From the NCBI RefSeq assembly GCF_030177755.1, contig NZ_CP126539.1, positions 582,001 through 646,000 on the forward strand: a stretch of 64,000 nt of DNA. The letters are read 5' to 3'. The notes beneath the pieces were generated by a model, which was not told where the DNA came from, did not search any database, and saw only the letters and a program-made list of their open reading frames with translations. A program made the position numbers and the translations under genes. Position 1 is the first letter of the stretch. Each line of letters opens with the position of its first letter. Below, piece by piece: positions 16,967-26,047 of this stretch. The stretch is from Devosia sp. RR2S18 (GTDB taxonomy: Bacteria; Pseudomonadota; Alphaproteobacteria; Rhizobiales; Devosiaceae).

Positions 16967-17674
16967 ATGAAACTCACCATTCTTCAAACGGGCGAAGTGC
17001 CCGAGACGCTACGCGGCCGCTTCGGGCCCTATCCTGGCATGTTCGAGCGCATGTTCGACCAGACGGGCCGGAGCTTCGCCTACGAGGTGGTGAAGGTTTC
17101 CGAGGGCGAGCCGCTGCCGGACGCCGGCGCGCTCGAGGGGGTCGTGCTGACCGGCTCCTCGGCTGGCGTTTACGATGACTTCCCCTGGATGGAGCCGCTA
17201 CGCGAGTTCATCCGCGATGCTTACGCCAAAAAGACGCCGATGCTGGGGATCTGCTTTGGGCACCAGATCATGGCTGATGCGCTGGGTGGTGATGTCCGCA
17301 AGAGCGAAAAGGGCTGGGGCCTGGGGCGGCACTCCTATGCAGTCAAAGCCACGCCCGAGTTCATGCGGGCAGCTCCGACGCTGCTCTCGGTGGCCTGCTC
17401 GCACCAGGACCAGGTGATTACGCCGCCAGAGGAGGCCGAGGTGATCCTGGCTTCCGAATTCACCCCTAATGCTGGCCTGGTCTATCGCAATGGTGCGGCA
17501 TTGAGCTTTCAGCCGCATCCTGAATTCGATGACGACTACATGTTGGCGCTGGCGGAACTGCGGCGGGGCCGGGCGCCTGACGAGGTGGTGGAGCGTGCCA
17601 TTGCTTCGGCGACGACGCCATCGGACAGCCGCGAAGTCGCTGGGTATATCGCTCGTTTCCTCAAAGAACGGTAA
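16967..17674 (+). CDS. Class I glutamine amidotransferase (GuaA-like domain) protein
   Basis: The 235-aa product is a stand-alone class I amidotransferase domain. The nucleophile elbow is PMLGICFGHQIMADALGG and the catalytic His-Glu is SFQPHPEFDDDY; VVLTGSSAGVYDDFPWMEPL marks the oxyanion region. Members of this YfeJ-like group hydrolyse glutamine or gamma-glutamyl compounds, but the physiological substrate is usually unknown. I chose ATG 16967 (MKLTILQTGEVPE) over an in-frame ATG at 16955. It ends 3 bp before the convergent engB stop. Confidence 0.85.
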   Translation: MKLTILQTGEVPETLRGRFGPYPGMFERMFDQTGRSFAYEVVKVSEGEPLPDAGALEGVVLTGSSAGVYDDFPWMEPLREFIRDAYAKKTPMLGICFGHQIMADALGGDVRKSEKGWGLGRHSYAVKATPEFMRAAPTLLSVACSHQDQVITPPEEAEVILASEFTPNAGLVYRNGAALSFQPHPEFDDDYMLALAELRRGRAPDEVVERAIASATTPSDSREVAGYIARFLKER

Positions 17675-17677
17675 GGC

Positions 17678-18328
17678 TCAGCTTTCCAGCAACATCGCGA
17701 TTTCCGCACGCAGCTCGGCAAGGCCGGTGCCCTTTTCGGACGAGGTCAGCATCACATGCGGGTGGGCGGCGGGGCGCTTGGCGATGGCCGCCTGGGTGGC
17801 GGCAATCACCTTGTCGAGGTCTTTCTTGAGCGGCTTGTCGGCCTTGGTCAGGACCACCTGATAGCTCACCGCTGCCCGGTCGAGTTCGTTCATTACGGTG
17901 AGGTCATTGTCCTTGGGGCCGTGGCGACCATCGACCAGCACATAGACGCGACGCAAGGTGGCCCGGCCGGTCAGATATTGATGGATGAGGCGGGTCCAGG
18001 CCCGCACCTTGTCCTCGGGCGCCTTGGCGTAGCCATAGCCTGGCATGTCGACGATGCGCAGTTCTTCGCTCTGGGACTCGAAGATGTTGAGTTCCTGCGT
18101 CCGGCCTGGAGTATTGGAGGTGCGGGCGAGACCGGACATGCCCACCAGGGCATTGATCAGGCTGGACTTGCCGACATTGGAGCGACCCGCAAAGGCGATC
18201 TCGATTTTATCCATGGGGGGCAGGTCGTCGAGACGGACACAGCCCTTCACGAAGAGGAATGGCCGCGCAAAGATCAGGCGCCCACGTTCGACGATCTCTT
18301 GTGGGTATTGGCTGAGTTCAGGCTGCAT
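17678..18328 (-). CDS. engB: Ribosome biogenesis GTPase EngB (YihA/YsxC)
   Basis: The 216-aa protein has the TRAFAC GTPase motifs in order: G1 [15 protein letters not shown]2 around [11 protein letters not shown]3 [11 protein letters not shown]4 TKADK and G5 TSSEKGTG. EngB helps assemble the large ribosomal subunit. It lies downstream of rpmH, rnpA and yidC in the order conserved in this group, with a terminator-like hairpin between yidC and engB. Confidence 0.93.
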   Translation of the reverse strand: MQPELSQYPQEIVERGRLIFARPFLFVKGCVRLDDLPPMDKIEIAFAGRSNVGKSSLINALVGMSGLARTSNTPGRTQELNIFESQSEELRIVDMPGYGYAKAPEDKVRAWTRLIHQYLTGRATLRRVYVLVDGRHGPKDNDLTVMNELDRAAVSYQVVLTKADKPLKKDLDKVIAATQAAIAKRPAAHPHVMLTSSEKGTGLAELRAEIAMLLES

Positions 18329-18411
18329 GGGTCTCTTTCAGGTTCGTGGCGCTGGCGGCGGGGGCGCGGCATGGTTTAGCAGCCAAGCCGCGCCCTTGGT
18401 AGCCAAGGGGT

Positions 18412-18438
18412 AAAAGAAGAGGGCGCCTTGCGGCGCCC
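18412..18438 (-). terminator. Terminator between yidC and engB
   Basis: GGGCGCC (18421-18427) and GGCGCCC (18432-18438) form a tight stem. On the minus strand it is followed by TCTTCTTTT, a U-rich tract. It should end part of the rpmH-rnpA-yidC transcript before engB. Confidence 0.65.
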
Positions 18439-18444
18439 CTGTCT

Positions 18445-20280
18445 TTATTTGGTGGTTTCGGCCGGCTTGGGCTTCCGGCGGAAGCTGTCGACGATGTTGC
18501 CGAACAAGTTCACCTCGGCGCCGTGGCGCTTCATGATGAACCATTGCTGTGCCACCGAGAGGGTGTTGTTCCAGGCCCAGTAGATCACCAGACCCGCCGG
18601 GAAGGTGCCCAGCATGAAGGTGAAGATCACCGGCATCCAGTTGAAGATCATCGCCTGGGTCGGATCGGGTGGCGGCGGGTTGAGCTTCATCTGCACCCAC
18701 ATGGTGATACCCATGATGACCGGCCAGACACCCAGATGGAGGAAGCCGCCCAGGATCGGGATAACGGTTGGGTCCCAGGGGATAAGACCAAAGAGGGTGA
18801 AGATGTTGGTCGGATCGGGTGCTGCAAGGTCGCGGATCCAGCCAAAGAACGGCGCGTGGCGCATGTCTAGGCTGATGAAGATCACGGTATAGAGCGCAAA
18901 AAAGACCGGGATCTGGATCAGGATGGGCCAGCAGCCCGAGACCGGATTGATCTTTTCCTTGCGATAAAGCTCCATCATGGCCTGCTGCTGGGCCGGCCGG
19001 TCGTCCTTGAGGCGCTCCTGGATGGCCTTCATTTCGGGCTGGACGCGCCGCATGGCGGCCATGGAGGCATAGGAGCGGTTCGCCAGCGGGAAGAAGATCG
19101 CCTTGACGATCACCGTCACCGCCAAGATGGCGAGGCCGAAATTGCCGAGGATCCCGTAGAGGAAGTTCAGCAGGTAATACATCGGCTTGGTGATGAAGTG
19201 CAGCCAGCCCCAGTCGATCAGCAGTTCGAGCCGGTCGAAGCCGTATTGCTGCTCGTAGGAGGTGATGACCGCCTCTTCCTTGGCGCCGGCGAAGACATAG
19301 GTCTCGTTGCTGGCTGCACCGCCTGGAGGAACCACAACCGGAGCAGTCTCGACGAAACTCGTCTGGTACTCGTCATAGGCGCCGGGATTGCGCCAGTTGA
19401 AGCGGGCGTTGATGGTCTGTCCGGGCTGCGGCAAGACAGCGGTGGCCCAGTATTTATCGGTGAAGCCAAGCCAGCCGGTGGTGTTTTCGTAGGTGATCTG
19501 CTGATCGTTCTGCAGGTCGCCATATTTGCGCGACACCAGATTGTTGGCACCCAAGACGCCGTGCAGGCCTTCATGCTGAATGAAGAAGTTCTGCACCTGG
19601 GGCGTACCCTGCCGCTCCACGCGGGCGTAGGGATAAAGAGCGACCGCGCCTTCGGTCTGGTTTTCGACGGTCTGCGTGACGGTGAACAGATAATGCTCAT
19701 CGACCGAGAAGGTGCGGCGGAAGATCAGGCCTTCGCCATTATCCCAGACCAGGGTCACCGGGTTCTCGGCGGAAAGAACGGTGTTCTCGCCCTCGACCGA
19801 CCACACGGTTTGAGCCGTAGGCACATCGACTTCGGCGCCAGCAGCGGGCACCCAGCCCTGTTCGACGAAATAGGCGTTTGGCGCCCCGGACGGGGTCAGC
19901 AGCGTAATGATGGGCGAAGCGGGGTCAGTGGTCTCGCGATACTGCTTGAGTTCGAGATCATCGAGACGCGCGCCGGTCAGGTTGATCGAACCATGCAGGT
20001 CCAGCGTGTCGATCTCGACGCGCGGGCTCGCGGCAATTGCTTCGGTACGCTCGGCGTAGATCTGCACGCCATTGACCGTCTGGGGGGAGGCAGCGGTGCC
20101 TGGCACGGCATCAGCGGCGGGCGTGGCCAGAGCCGGATCCTGTGCGGCCTGCTGCTGCGCGGCGATCTCGGCCTGGCGCTGCGCCTGCTCGAGTTGCGGT
20201 CCAGCAATGAAGTACTGCCAGCCGAACAGCACGATCATGCTGAGTACGATGGCGAGGATCACATTGCGATTATCGTTCAT
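18445..20280 (-). CDS. yidC: Membrane protein insertase YidC
   Basis: The 611-aa protein starts with a membrane anchor (NVILAIVLSMIVLFGWQYFIAG). A large periplasmic beta domain follows (about 60-350, with EGLIFRRTFSVDEHYLFTVTQTVEN). The conserved YidC core near the C-terminus has GNFGLAILAVTVIVKAIFFPLANRSYASMAAMRRVQPEMKAIQERLKDD, including the conserved arginine of the hydrophilic groove, then NPVSGCWPILIQIPVFFALY. It inserts and folds inner-membrane proteins with or without SecYEG. The start overlaps the rnpA stop by 4 bp. Confidence 0.95.
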   Translation of the reverse strand: MNDNRNVILAIVLSMIVLFGWQYFIAGPQLEQAQRQAEIAAQQQAAQDPALATPAADAVPGTAASPQTVNGVQIYAERTEAIAASPRVEIDTLDLHGSINLTGARLDDLELKQYRETTDPASPIITLLTPSGAPNAYFVEQGWVPAAGAEVDVPTAQTVWSVEGENTVLSAENPVTLVWDNGEGLIFRRTFSVDEHYLFTVTQTVENQTEGAVALYPYARVERQGTPQVQNFFIQHEGLHGVLGANNLVSRKYGDLQNDQQITYENTTGWLGFTDKYWATAVLPQPGQTINARFNWRNPGAYDEYQTSFVETAPVVVPPGGAASNETYVFAGAKEEAVITSYEQQYGFDRLELLIDWGWLHFITKPMYYLLNFLYGILGNFGLAILAVTVIVKAIFFPLANRSYASMAAMRRVQPEMKAIQERLKDDRPAQQQAMMELYRKEKINPVSGCWPILIQIPVFFALYTVIFISLDMRHAPFFGWIRDLAAPDPTNIFTLFGLIPWDPTVIPILGGFLHLGVWPVIMGITMWVQMKLNPPPPDPTQAMIFNWMPVIFTFMLGTFPAGLVIYWAWNNTLSVAQQWFIMKRHGAEVNLFGNIVDSFRRKPKPAETTK

Positions 20281-20684
20281 GGTCGGGAGTTCCGTGGGCC
20301 GCGGCCAGGGGTGGTGGAGCGTTCGCCGCTCGGCCTGGGATTGTGCACGCGCCCGACGGACGCCCCCAGATCGGCAACCAGCTTGCTGAAGGGCTCGCTC
20401 AACGCTTCCCTTCGGCCGACCAGCACATAGTCATGATGGTCGCGAAAGTCATCGGCGCATGCTGTCACAGCCGCACGAAGGCGGCGCTTGATGCGATTGC
20501 GCTCGGGAGAATTGCCCGTCTTCTTGGTGACGGTAAAGCCAATGCCGGGCACCGGATCGTCGGCTGGCGCTGCCTGCAGCCCAAACGCAGACCGCCCGGC
20601 GCGATTGCCCCGGGCAGCCCGTAAGAACTGGGAACGCTTGGTGAGCCGGCGCAAGGTGCGGGTCGGCTGCTCCATGGCCGTCAT
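20277..20684 (-). CDS. rnpA: Ribonuclease P protein component
   Basis: The 135-aa basic protein is the RNase P protein cofactor. The key motif is the RNR-type helix NSPERNRIKRRLRAAV, preceded by GIGFTVTKKTG and an N-terminal RLTKRSQFLRAARGNRAGR that contacts the pre-tRNA leader. Its C-terminus is longer than usual, with a proline- and arginine-rich tail. It starts 15 bp after rpmH; an internal ATG at 20675 is also possible. Confidence 0.92.
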   Translation of the reverse strand: MTAMEQPTRTLRRLTKRSQFLRAARGNRAGRSAFGLQAAPADDPVPGIGFTVTKKTGNSPERNRIKRRLRAAVTACADDFRDHHDYVLVGRREALSEPFSKLVADLGASVGRVHNPRPSGERSTTPGRGPRNSRP

Positions 20685-20698
20685 CCGGCCAGACGGCC

Positions 20699-20833
20699 TT
20701 AGGCCGAGAGCTTCTTGCGGCCCTGGTTGCGGCGGCGATTGAGAATCGCACGGCCGTCCTTGGTCGCCATGCGGGCGCGGAAACCGTGGCGACGGGCACG
20801 CACGAGCTTGGAAGGCTGGTAAGTACGCTTCAT
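20699..20833 (-). CDS. rpmH: 50S ribosomal protein L34
   Basis: The minus strand from CAT 20831-20833 encodes 44 residues, [20 protein letters not shown] and so on, ending [12 protein letters not shown]. This is the canonical L34 sequence and length. It is the first gene of the rpmH-rnpA-yidC cluster, usually near the origin in this group. Confidence 0.96.
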   Translation of the reverse strand: MKRTYQPSKLVRARRHGFRARMATKDGRAILNRRRNQGRKKLSA

Positions 20834-21062
20834 GACATCAAACCGCGTCGGGCGCGGTTCCTCTTGTTTGCTGCTCTCGCAAGAATTTCGGTCACACGTG
20901 AGCGCGGCGCGCCATGGGTGTGGGGTTGCGGGGGTCTATAGGGAAAAGCCGGCCGCAAGTCAACGCGCGAGAGATGCCCATCCGGCACAACAATCTGCAG
21001 TTGTCATCGCTGTGACGAGACCGCATAAGTCCCGCCATAACCTTCTTTACGCCTTGGGTGGC

Positions 21063-22475
21063 ATGGCCGGCATCATTAAACCAGACCTCTGTATCGTGAG
21101 CGCGGGCGCCTTGGGCCTCGGCATCGCCATCAATGCGAGCCGCCGCGGCGGCTCGGTGGTCCTGGTTGATCGGGGCGAGGAACCGGGAGATGGTCCGCAG
21201 GCGCGGCTGGCAAAGGCGGCGCTGCTGGCGAGCGCCGCACGGGCTCATGCCCTGCGACACGCCGAAAAGGTCGGGCTGGTTGCCACCGAGCCAAAGCACA
21301 ATTTCCACGCGATCAGCGAACATGCTGCGGCCTGCGCCGCCAGCGCCGCCCCGCGTGATAGCCAGGAGCGGCTCGAGGCTTTGGGCATCACCTATCTCAC
21401 TGGGGAGCCGCGCTTCACGGACGGAGCCACCCTCAGTGTGGGAGATAGTCTTGTCAAGGCCGGACAATTTGTCCTTGCCGGGGGCAGCCGTCCAGCCATT
21501 CCCGAACTTCCCGGGTTGGCGGACGTGCCGTTTTTCACGCCCGACACACTGCTTGAGAATGTGCGCAAGCTCACCCATCTGGTTGTGATCGGCGGGACGC
21601 CCGAGGCGCTGGAACTGGCGCAGGCCTATTGCCGGCTCGGCTCGGAGGTGACGCTGGTGCCCCAGGGCGGGTTGCTGACCCAGTTCGACCCCGAATTGGT
21701 GGCGCTGCTGGTGCGGGCGCTGGGGGAAGAAGGCCTCACCATCATCGAAGGGGCGGACGTCACGGCTATCCAGAAGCGCAACCAAGGCATCGGCGTCAGC
21801 ATTCGCCATGCCGATGGCAGTGAAGGCAAGCTCGACGCCTCCCATCTCCTGGTTGCCAGCGGACGCACCGCCGAGATCGATGGCGAGTGGCTTGCTGCAG
21901 CGCGCCTCAAGCGCGATCGCCAGCATCCCGAGCGCCTGGCGCTGAATGGCAAGGGACGCAGTTCGAACTGGCGCGTCAGTGTGATCGGCGGCATGGCTGG
22001 CGAATTCACCCCGCACGGGGCGGAGCACCAGGGCGAGATCGTGCTCGACCGCATTTTTGGGGGCAAGGGCGGGCAGTTCGATCCGCTTGGCGTGCCCCGC
22101 TATGTCGGCACCGCGCCAGCATTGGCGCAAGTGGGGCGGCTGACGCCGCACATCGAAGCTCGTGCCGGCGAAGCGGTGGTGCGCGCGAGCCTGGCGGAGA
22201 ACGAAGCCGCTCTGGCGCTGGCGAGCCCCTTCGGCTCGGCCAAGCTCCTGGTCGACAAAAAAGGCGCCATTGTGGGCGGTGGGGTCGTTGGCGCGGGGGC
22301 CGGAGAAACCATCGCTTCCCTCGCCATGGCCATGGAGCGCGGCCTCGATGCTGCTGGGCTCAGCCGTTTGGTCCTGCCGCATCCCAGCCTAGCCCAAGTG
22401 CTGGTGGAGCTCGGAGCCATCTACCTGTCCGGGCAGCCAGCCAAGCCACGGCGGCTGCGCAGGCTGCTGCCCTAG
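21063..22475 (+). CDS. Pyridine nucleotide-disulfide oxidoreductase-like flavoprotein lacking the redox cysteines
   Basis: From ATG 21063 the product is 470 aa. It has an FAD-binding start (CIVSAGALGLGIAINASRRGGSVVLVDRG), a central NAD(P)-binding fold (HLVVIGGTPEALELAQAYCRLGSEVTLV), ASGRTAEID, and a dimerisation domain ending LVLPHPSLAQVLVELGAIY. Dihydrolipoamide dehydrogenase and mercuric reductase relatives have CxxxxC just after the first motif; here that region reads GDGPQARLAKAALLASAARA with no cysteine. A true disulfide reductase function is therefore unlikely. It precedes a histidine kinase gene on the same strand. Confidence 0.8.
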   Translation: MAGIIKPDLCIVSAGALGLGIAINASRRGGSVVLVDRGEEPGDGPQARLAKAALLASAARAHALRHAEKVGLVATEPKHNFHAISEHAAACAASAAPRDSQERLEALGITYLTGEPRFTDGATLSVGDSLVKAGQFVLAGGSRPAIPELPGLADVPFFTPDTLLENVRKLTHLVVIGGTPEALELAQAYCRLGSEVTLVPQGGLLTQFDPELVALLVRALGEEGLTIIEGADVTAIQKRNQGIGVSIRHADGSEGKLDASHLLVASGRTAEIDGEWLAAARLKRDRQHPERLALNGKGRSSNWRVSVIGGMAGEFTPHGAEHQGEIVLDRIFGGKGGQFDPLGVPRYVGTAPALAQVGRLTPHIEARAGEAVVRASLAENEAALALASPFGSAKLLVDKKGAIVGGGVVGAGAGETIASLAMAMERGLDAAGLSRLVLPHPSLAQVLVELGAIYLSGQPAKPRRLRRLLP

Positions 22476-22535
22476 AATGCGTTTTTGGGGAGAGCCGCCT
22501 GGGAGGGGGTTCCGCCGGAATCGCGCTCCCCTATA

Positions 22536-23975
22536 ATGGCCGGGATGAAAGCCAAGCGCAGCGTTCTCCCCGGCCGGTTCTCCGGACTTTCGATCAAGCT
22601 GATCGCCACCATTATGGGGGTGATCCTCCTTGTCGAGGTCGTGGTCTACCTTCCCTCGCTTGCGATTTTCCGGGCCAATTGGCTGGAGGACCGGCTGCGC
22701 GTGGGCGTGGTGGCGGCGCGGGTGCTGGATGCGGTGCCCGACGTGATGGCGCTGCCGCGCAACCTCACCGATAGACTGCTGACCTCGGCGGGCGCCTATG
22801 CCATCGTTTACCGGCGGGAAGGGCAGAGCCAGCTGATCGAACTAGCTGAGCCGGTGACGCCCGCAGCGGTTGTCACGGCCGATATGCGCCAGCGTGACCT
22901 GTTCAGCCTGATCGGGGGAGCTTTCGACACGCTGTTTGCCGGACCGGGCCGCACTCTGCGCATTGTGGGCGAGGGCGACATCAATGCCAGTATGGTGGAA
23001 CTGCTGATGCCTGAATGGCCGTTGCGGCAGGACATGCTGGCCTATTCGCGCCAGATTGCCTGGGTGAGCCTGGCCATTGCGGCGATCACCGCGGTGGCCC
23101 TTTACCTGCTCGCCAGCTCGCTGTTCGTGCATCCCATTCGACGGCTCACCGCCAATATGCTGGCGTTTCGGCAGGCGCCGGAAAATGCTGCTCTTATCAT
23201 CGATCCGTCGCATCGCCGCGACGAGATCGGCATTGCCGAGCAGGAACTCGCGGCCATGGAGGCAGAGCTCTTTTCCATGCTGCGGCAGCGGCGGCATTTG
23301 GCCGATCTGGGGCTAGCGGTCGCCAAGATCAACCATGATCTGCGCAACACGCTGACCTCGGCGCAATTGCTCTCGGACCAGGTGGCGACACTGGACGATC
23401 CCAAGGTGCAGCGCCTGGCGCCGCGCCTAGTGACAACACTCGACAAGGCCATCGGCTTTGCCCAGTCGGTGATCGACTACGGGCGCGAGACGGCGGCATT
23501 ACCCGTACTTGCCCCGGTCGGTATGCGGGCCCTGGTGGACGATGCCGCCTTCGACGCCCGCCTGGTGGGCCATCCGGACATCCGCTTTGCCAATATGGTA
23601 CCCGAGGAGCTGGTGCTGAACATCGATGCGGGGCAGTTGGGCCGGGTCTTTGTCAACCTCCTTAAGAATGCCCGTGAGGCGCTGGAGGGCGCCGCTGGCA
23701 ATCTCACCGACGCAGTGGTGACGGTTGGGTTTGCCGAGGGCGAGGACCGGCTGGTGCTGTTTGTTGCCGATACCGGGCCGGGCTTGCCGCCACGGGCGCG
23801 GGACAATCTCTTTGTGGCGTTTGAAGGCTCAGCGCGCGCGGGGGGCACCGGCCTGGGCCTAGCGATTGCGCGCGAAATCACTGAGGCACATGGCGGCCAG
23901 TTGAGCCTAGCCGAAGTCGAGCGCGGCACCCGGTTCGAGCTCAGCCTGCCCAGTGGGCTACGGGTTGTGGAGTAG
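22536..23975 (+). CDS. Orphan sensor histidine kinase
   Basis: The 479-aa product has two membrane helices (LIATIMGVILLVEVVVYLPSLAIF and IAWVSLAIAAITAVALYLLASSLF) flanking a periplasmic region of about 140 aa, then a HAMP-like segment with VHPIRRLTANMLAF. The H-box is AVAKINHDLRNTLTSAQLLSDQ, the N-box NLLKNAREALEG and the G boxes DTGPGLP and GGTGLGLAI. No response regulator lies beside it, so its partner is unknown. Starts at 22536 and 22545 are equally plausible. It is the last backbone gene before tRNA-Arg. Confidence 0.88.
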   Translation: MAGMKAKRSVLPGRFSGLSIKLIATIMGVILLVEVVVYLPSLAIFRANWLEDRLRVGVVAARVLDAVPDVMALPRNLTDRLLTSAGAYAIVYRREGQSQLIELAEPVTPAAVVTADMRQRDLFSLIGGAFDTLFAGPGRTLRIVGEGDINASMVELLMPEWPLRQDMLAYSRQIAWVSLAIAAITAVALYLLASSLFVHPIRRLTANMLAFRQAPENAALIIDPSHRRDEIGIAEQELAAMEAELFSMLRQRRHLADLGLAVAKINHDLRNTLTSAQLLSDQVATLDDPKVQRLAPRLVTTLDKAIGFAQSVIDYGRETAALPVLAPVGMRALVDDAAFDARLVGHPDIRFANMVPEELVLNIDAGQLGRVFVNLLKNAREALEGAAGNLTDAVVTVGFAEGEDRLVLFVADTGPGLPPRARDNLFVAFEGSARAGGTGLGLAIAREITEAHGGQLSLAEVERGTRFELSLPSGLRVVE

Positions 23976-24104
23976 TTTGGGGTAGCGGGATAAAAACTCG
24001 CTGCGCCTTCTTGCCAAGCCGGAATGGCCCATGTATGGGTGGCGCCGCTTCAGGCCAATGAGCACTTCGCGCTCCGCCTCAAGCTCGCCGCCAAGTCGGC
24101 ATGC

Positions 24105-24181
24105 GCGCCCGTAGCTCAGCTGGATAGAGCACCAGACTACGAATCTGGGGGTCAGGAGTTCGAATCTCTTCGGGCGCGCCA
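24105..24181 (+). tRNA. tRNA-Arg (anticodon ACG)
   Basis: GCGCCCG (24105-24111) pairs with CGGGCGC (24171-24177) as the acceptor stem. The D-arm begins TAGCTCAGC, the anticodon stem is CCAGA/TCTGG around CTACGAA (anticodon at 24139-24141), and the T-loop is GTTCGAATC. The 3' CCA is encoded (24179-24181). The gene marks the left edge of the mobile element: the recombinase gene reads into it from the other strand. Confidence 0.95.
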
Positions 24182-25816
24182 CTTCCGTTCAAAACTGCGA
24201 ACACCAAAAGTGCCGGACTTCCCAGCAATAACTTGTTCCAGCGTTGCCTTGTCTCCGACAATTCTGACGACCTCGTCATCGACCTCGATGCGATCGACCA
24301 CGGAGCGGATGTAGGCCTTGCGAAACGGAATCTCTCCGTTTGCAATGTTTTCCCGCATCATGCGTCCGAAGCGTTCCACCAGTTCAAGCGGAACAACTGG
24401 CGGGTTGCCGGTGTGCGTCTGGATGCGGTCAAGCGCCGCTTCAGCTTTCTCGCGCTGGTTCTTGAGCTCGGTGATGCGATCTCGCAGGATATCATCGAGC
24501 TCGGCGACACCTTCTTCAATCATCCGATACAAGCGCCGCAGCTTATCTTCTGCCTCGGTCTTGTCAGCTTGCAGGCGTAAGATTCTGCCTTCGACTTCGG
24601 CAGCCTTTTGCGCCCGTCGCTCACCCAAGGAGCTGAGCAGGCTTGCCAGCCGCTCGGTTGTGAACAGCCGATGGGAGAGGTGCTGAACCACAAGGTCGTC
24701 CAGTGTGTCCATCCGGATGGAGCGCCCCTTGCAAGCAGACTTGCCCACTCGCGCACAGGTCGAGCAGGTATAATAGCGATGCACCTTGCCATTCTTGGAA
24801 GTCCCGGTGCGAAGGGTCATTGCTCCCTCGCAACTGGCACAAACAGCAAGGCCCGTGAGGAGGATGGGTCCTGTCGTCACCCGCGGTGGCGTGGTCTTTG
24901 GGTTCTTGGCCTTGAGAGTGTCCTGCACCGCATCGAATGTGGTGCGCTCTATGATAGGCGGCACCTCGACGATGATGTGTTCCGAACTAGGCTTCGCCTG
25001 CAGCGTCTTGGAACACCGCTTGTTGAAAACCCACTGTCCGATATAGACGGTGTTGGTCAAAATGCCATGCAAGGTCCCGACGCCGAAGCGCGCATTGCGC
25101 TTGGTGCGATATCCTTGCTGGTTGAGACGCTTGACGACTTCCTTGACGCCAAGGGGACCCGACTTGCCGTCCCCCTGCAGGTACAGCTTAAAAATCAGCC
25201 GCACGAGTTCGGCCTCGACCGCATCAACTTCAAGTCGCTTCTTAACGCGGGCGCCGCGCTTTTCCACCTCTTCAGTCCGATAGCCCAGCGGCACCGGGGA
25301 GCCGTTGTAAAAGCCCTGACGAGCATTCTCGCGCATGGCGCGCAGCACATGCTTGCCGTTCTCGCGGCTCTGATACTCGTCAAAAAGCGCAATCACCTGC
25401 CGCATCATTACCTGAGCAGGATCATCGCCCAGCTCCTGCGTAATCGAGACTACCCGCACACCGGCTTTCGCGAGCTTGCGGATGTACATTTCCAGTCCGA
25501 AGGAATCGCGGAACAGACGGCTGTAGCTGTGGACGAGAATAACATCGAACGGCCGATCGTCATCTAGTGCGCGTTCGATCATCTTCTGGAATTCGGGGCG
25601 CACGTCGTCGGTAGCCGACGCGCCGGGCTCAACGAACTCTCCCACGAACCGCCAGCCCTTGGTGATGCAAAAGCCGGAAATCTGCTTGCGTTGATCGGGG
25701 ATGGAGAGGTCGGATTCCGCTTGGCGCCCCGTCGACACGCGCAGGTAGGCGCAGGCACGCACGGGTGCCTCCAAGACCTGGGGCTCGAATGCGCCAGCGG
25801 GCGAAATTGCGGTCAT
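24152..25816 (-). CDS. Large serine recombinase (element integrase)
   Basis: The 554-aa protein has the catalytic domain (CAYLRVSTGRQAESDLSIPDQ with the nucleophile serine, and HSYSRLFRDSF), the Recombinase domain (LGYRTEEVEKRG to VYIGQWVFNK), a zinc ribbon (CASCEGAMTLR, CSTCARVGKSACKG) and a coiled coil before the C-terminus. It should integrate and excise the element. Its last codons and stop (24152-24154) lie inside the tRNA-Arg gene, giving the end RKWRARRDSNS. This suggests the att core is in the tRNA 3' half, so the C-terminus is fused on integration. A small gene lies 3 bp upstream. Confidence 0.92.
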   Translation of the reverse strand: MTAISPAGAFEPQVLEAPVRACAYLRVSTGRQAESDLSIPDQRKQISGFCITKGWRFVGEFVEPGASATDDVRPEFQKMIERALDDDRPFDVILVHSYSRLFRDSFGLEMYIRKLAKAGVRVVSITQELGDDPAQVMMRQVIALFDEYQSRENGKHVLRAMRENARQGFYNGSPVPLGYRTEEVEKRGARVKKRLEVDAVEAELVRLIFKLYLQGDGKSGPLGVKEVVKRLNQQGYRTKRNARFGVGTLHGILTNTVYIGQWVFNKRCSKTLQAKPSSEHIIVEVPPIIERTTFDAVQDTLKAKNPKTTPPRVTTGPILLTGLAVCASCEGAMTLRTGTSKNGKVHRYYTCSTCARVGKSACKGRSIRMDTLDDLVVQHLSHRLFTTERLASLLSSLGERRAQKAAEVEGRILRLQADKTEAEDKLRRLYRMIEEGVAELDDILRDRITELKNQREKAEAALDRIQTHTGNPPVVPLELVERFGRMMRENIANGEIPFRKAYIRSVVDRIEVDDEVVRIVGDKATLEQVIAGKSGTFGVRSFERKWRARRDSNS

Positions 25817-25819
25817 TTC

Positions 25820-26047
25820 TTATGTCTTTCTCTTTGATCGAGCAGCAGTTTTCCAGTCTTGGAGGAGACTATCAAGTGCTTCTCCGAGGTAGGTTTCGAT
25901 AGTCTCCAGCTCTTTGTCGGTCACCGGGACATGCTCGGTCCAACAGTCAACCACAGTCGGTGCCCCGGTCGGGTTGACCGCCAGTGCTTTCGCTGTTTCT
26001 GATCCCGGAACTTGCGAGCGAGATGGGTTGAGCGCGCGCTTACTCAC
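25820..26047 (-). CDS. Small unknown protein between relaxase and recombinase
   Basis: This 75-aa frame overlaps the relaxase stop by 8 bp and ends 3 bp before the recombinase start, so it fits a translationally coupled operon. The C-terminal half, PVTDKELETIETYLGEALDSLLQDWKTA, looks like a coiled helix. I do not recognise a family. It could be a recombinase-associated or directionality-type accessory protein, which is only inferred from position. Confidence 0.6.
   Translation of the reverse strand: MSKRALNPSRSQVPGSETAKALAVNPTGAPTVVDCWTEHVPVTDKELETIETYLGEALDSLLQDWKTAARSKRKT

Noticed and set aside
24030-24320. A frame reading through tRNA-Arg on the plus strand
   Set aside because: Its sequence is the translated tRNA gene (CAPVAQLDRAPDYESGGQEFESLRA), a known spurious pattern.
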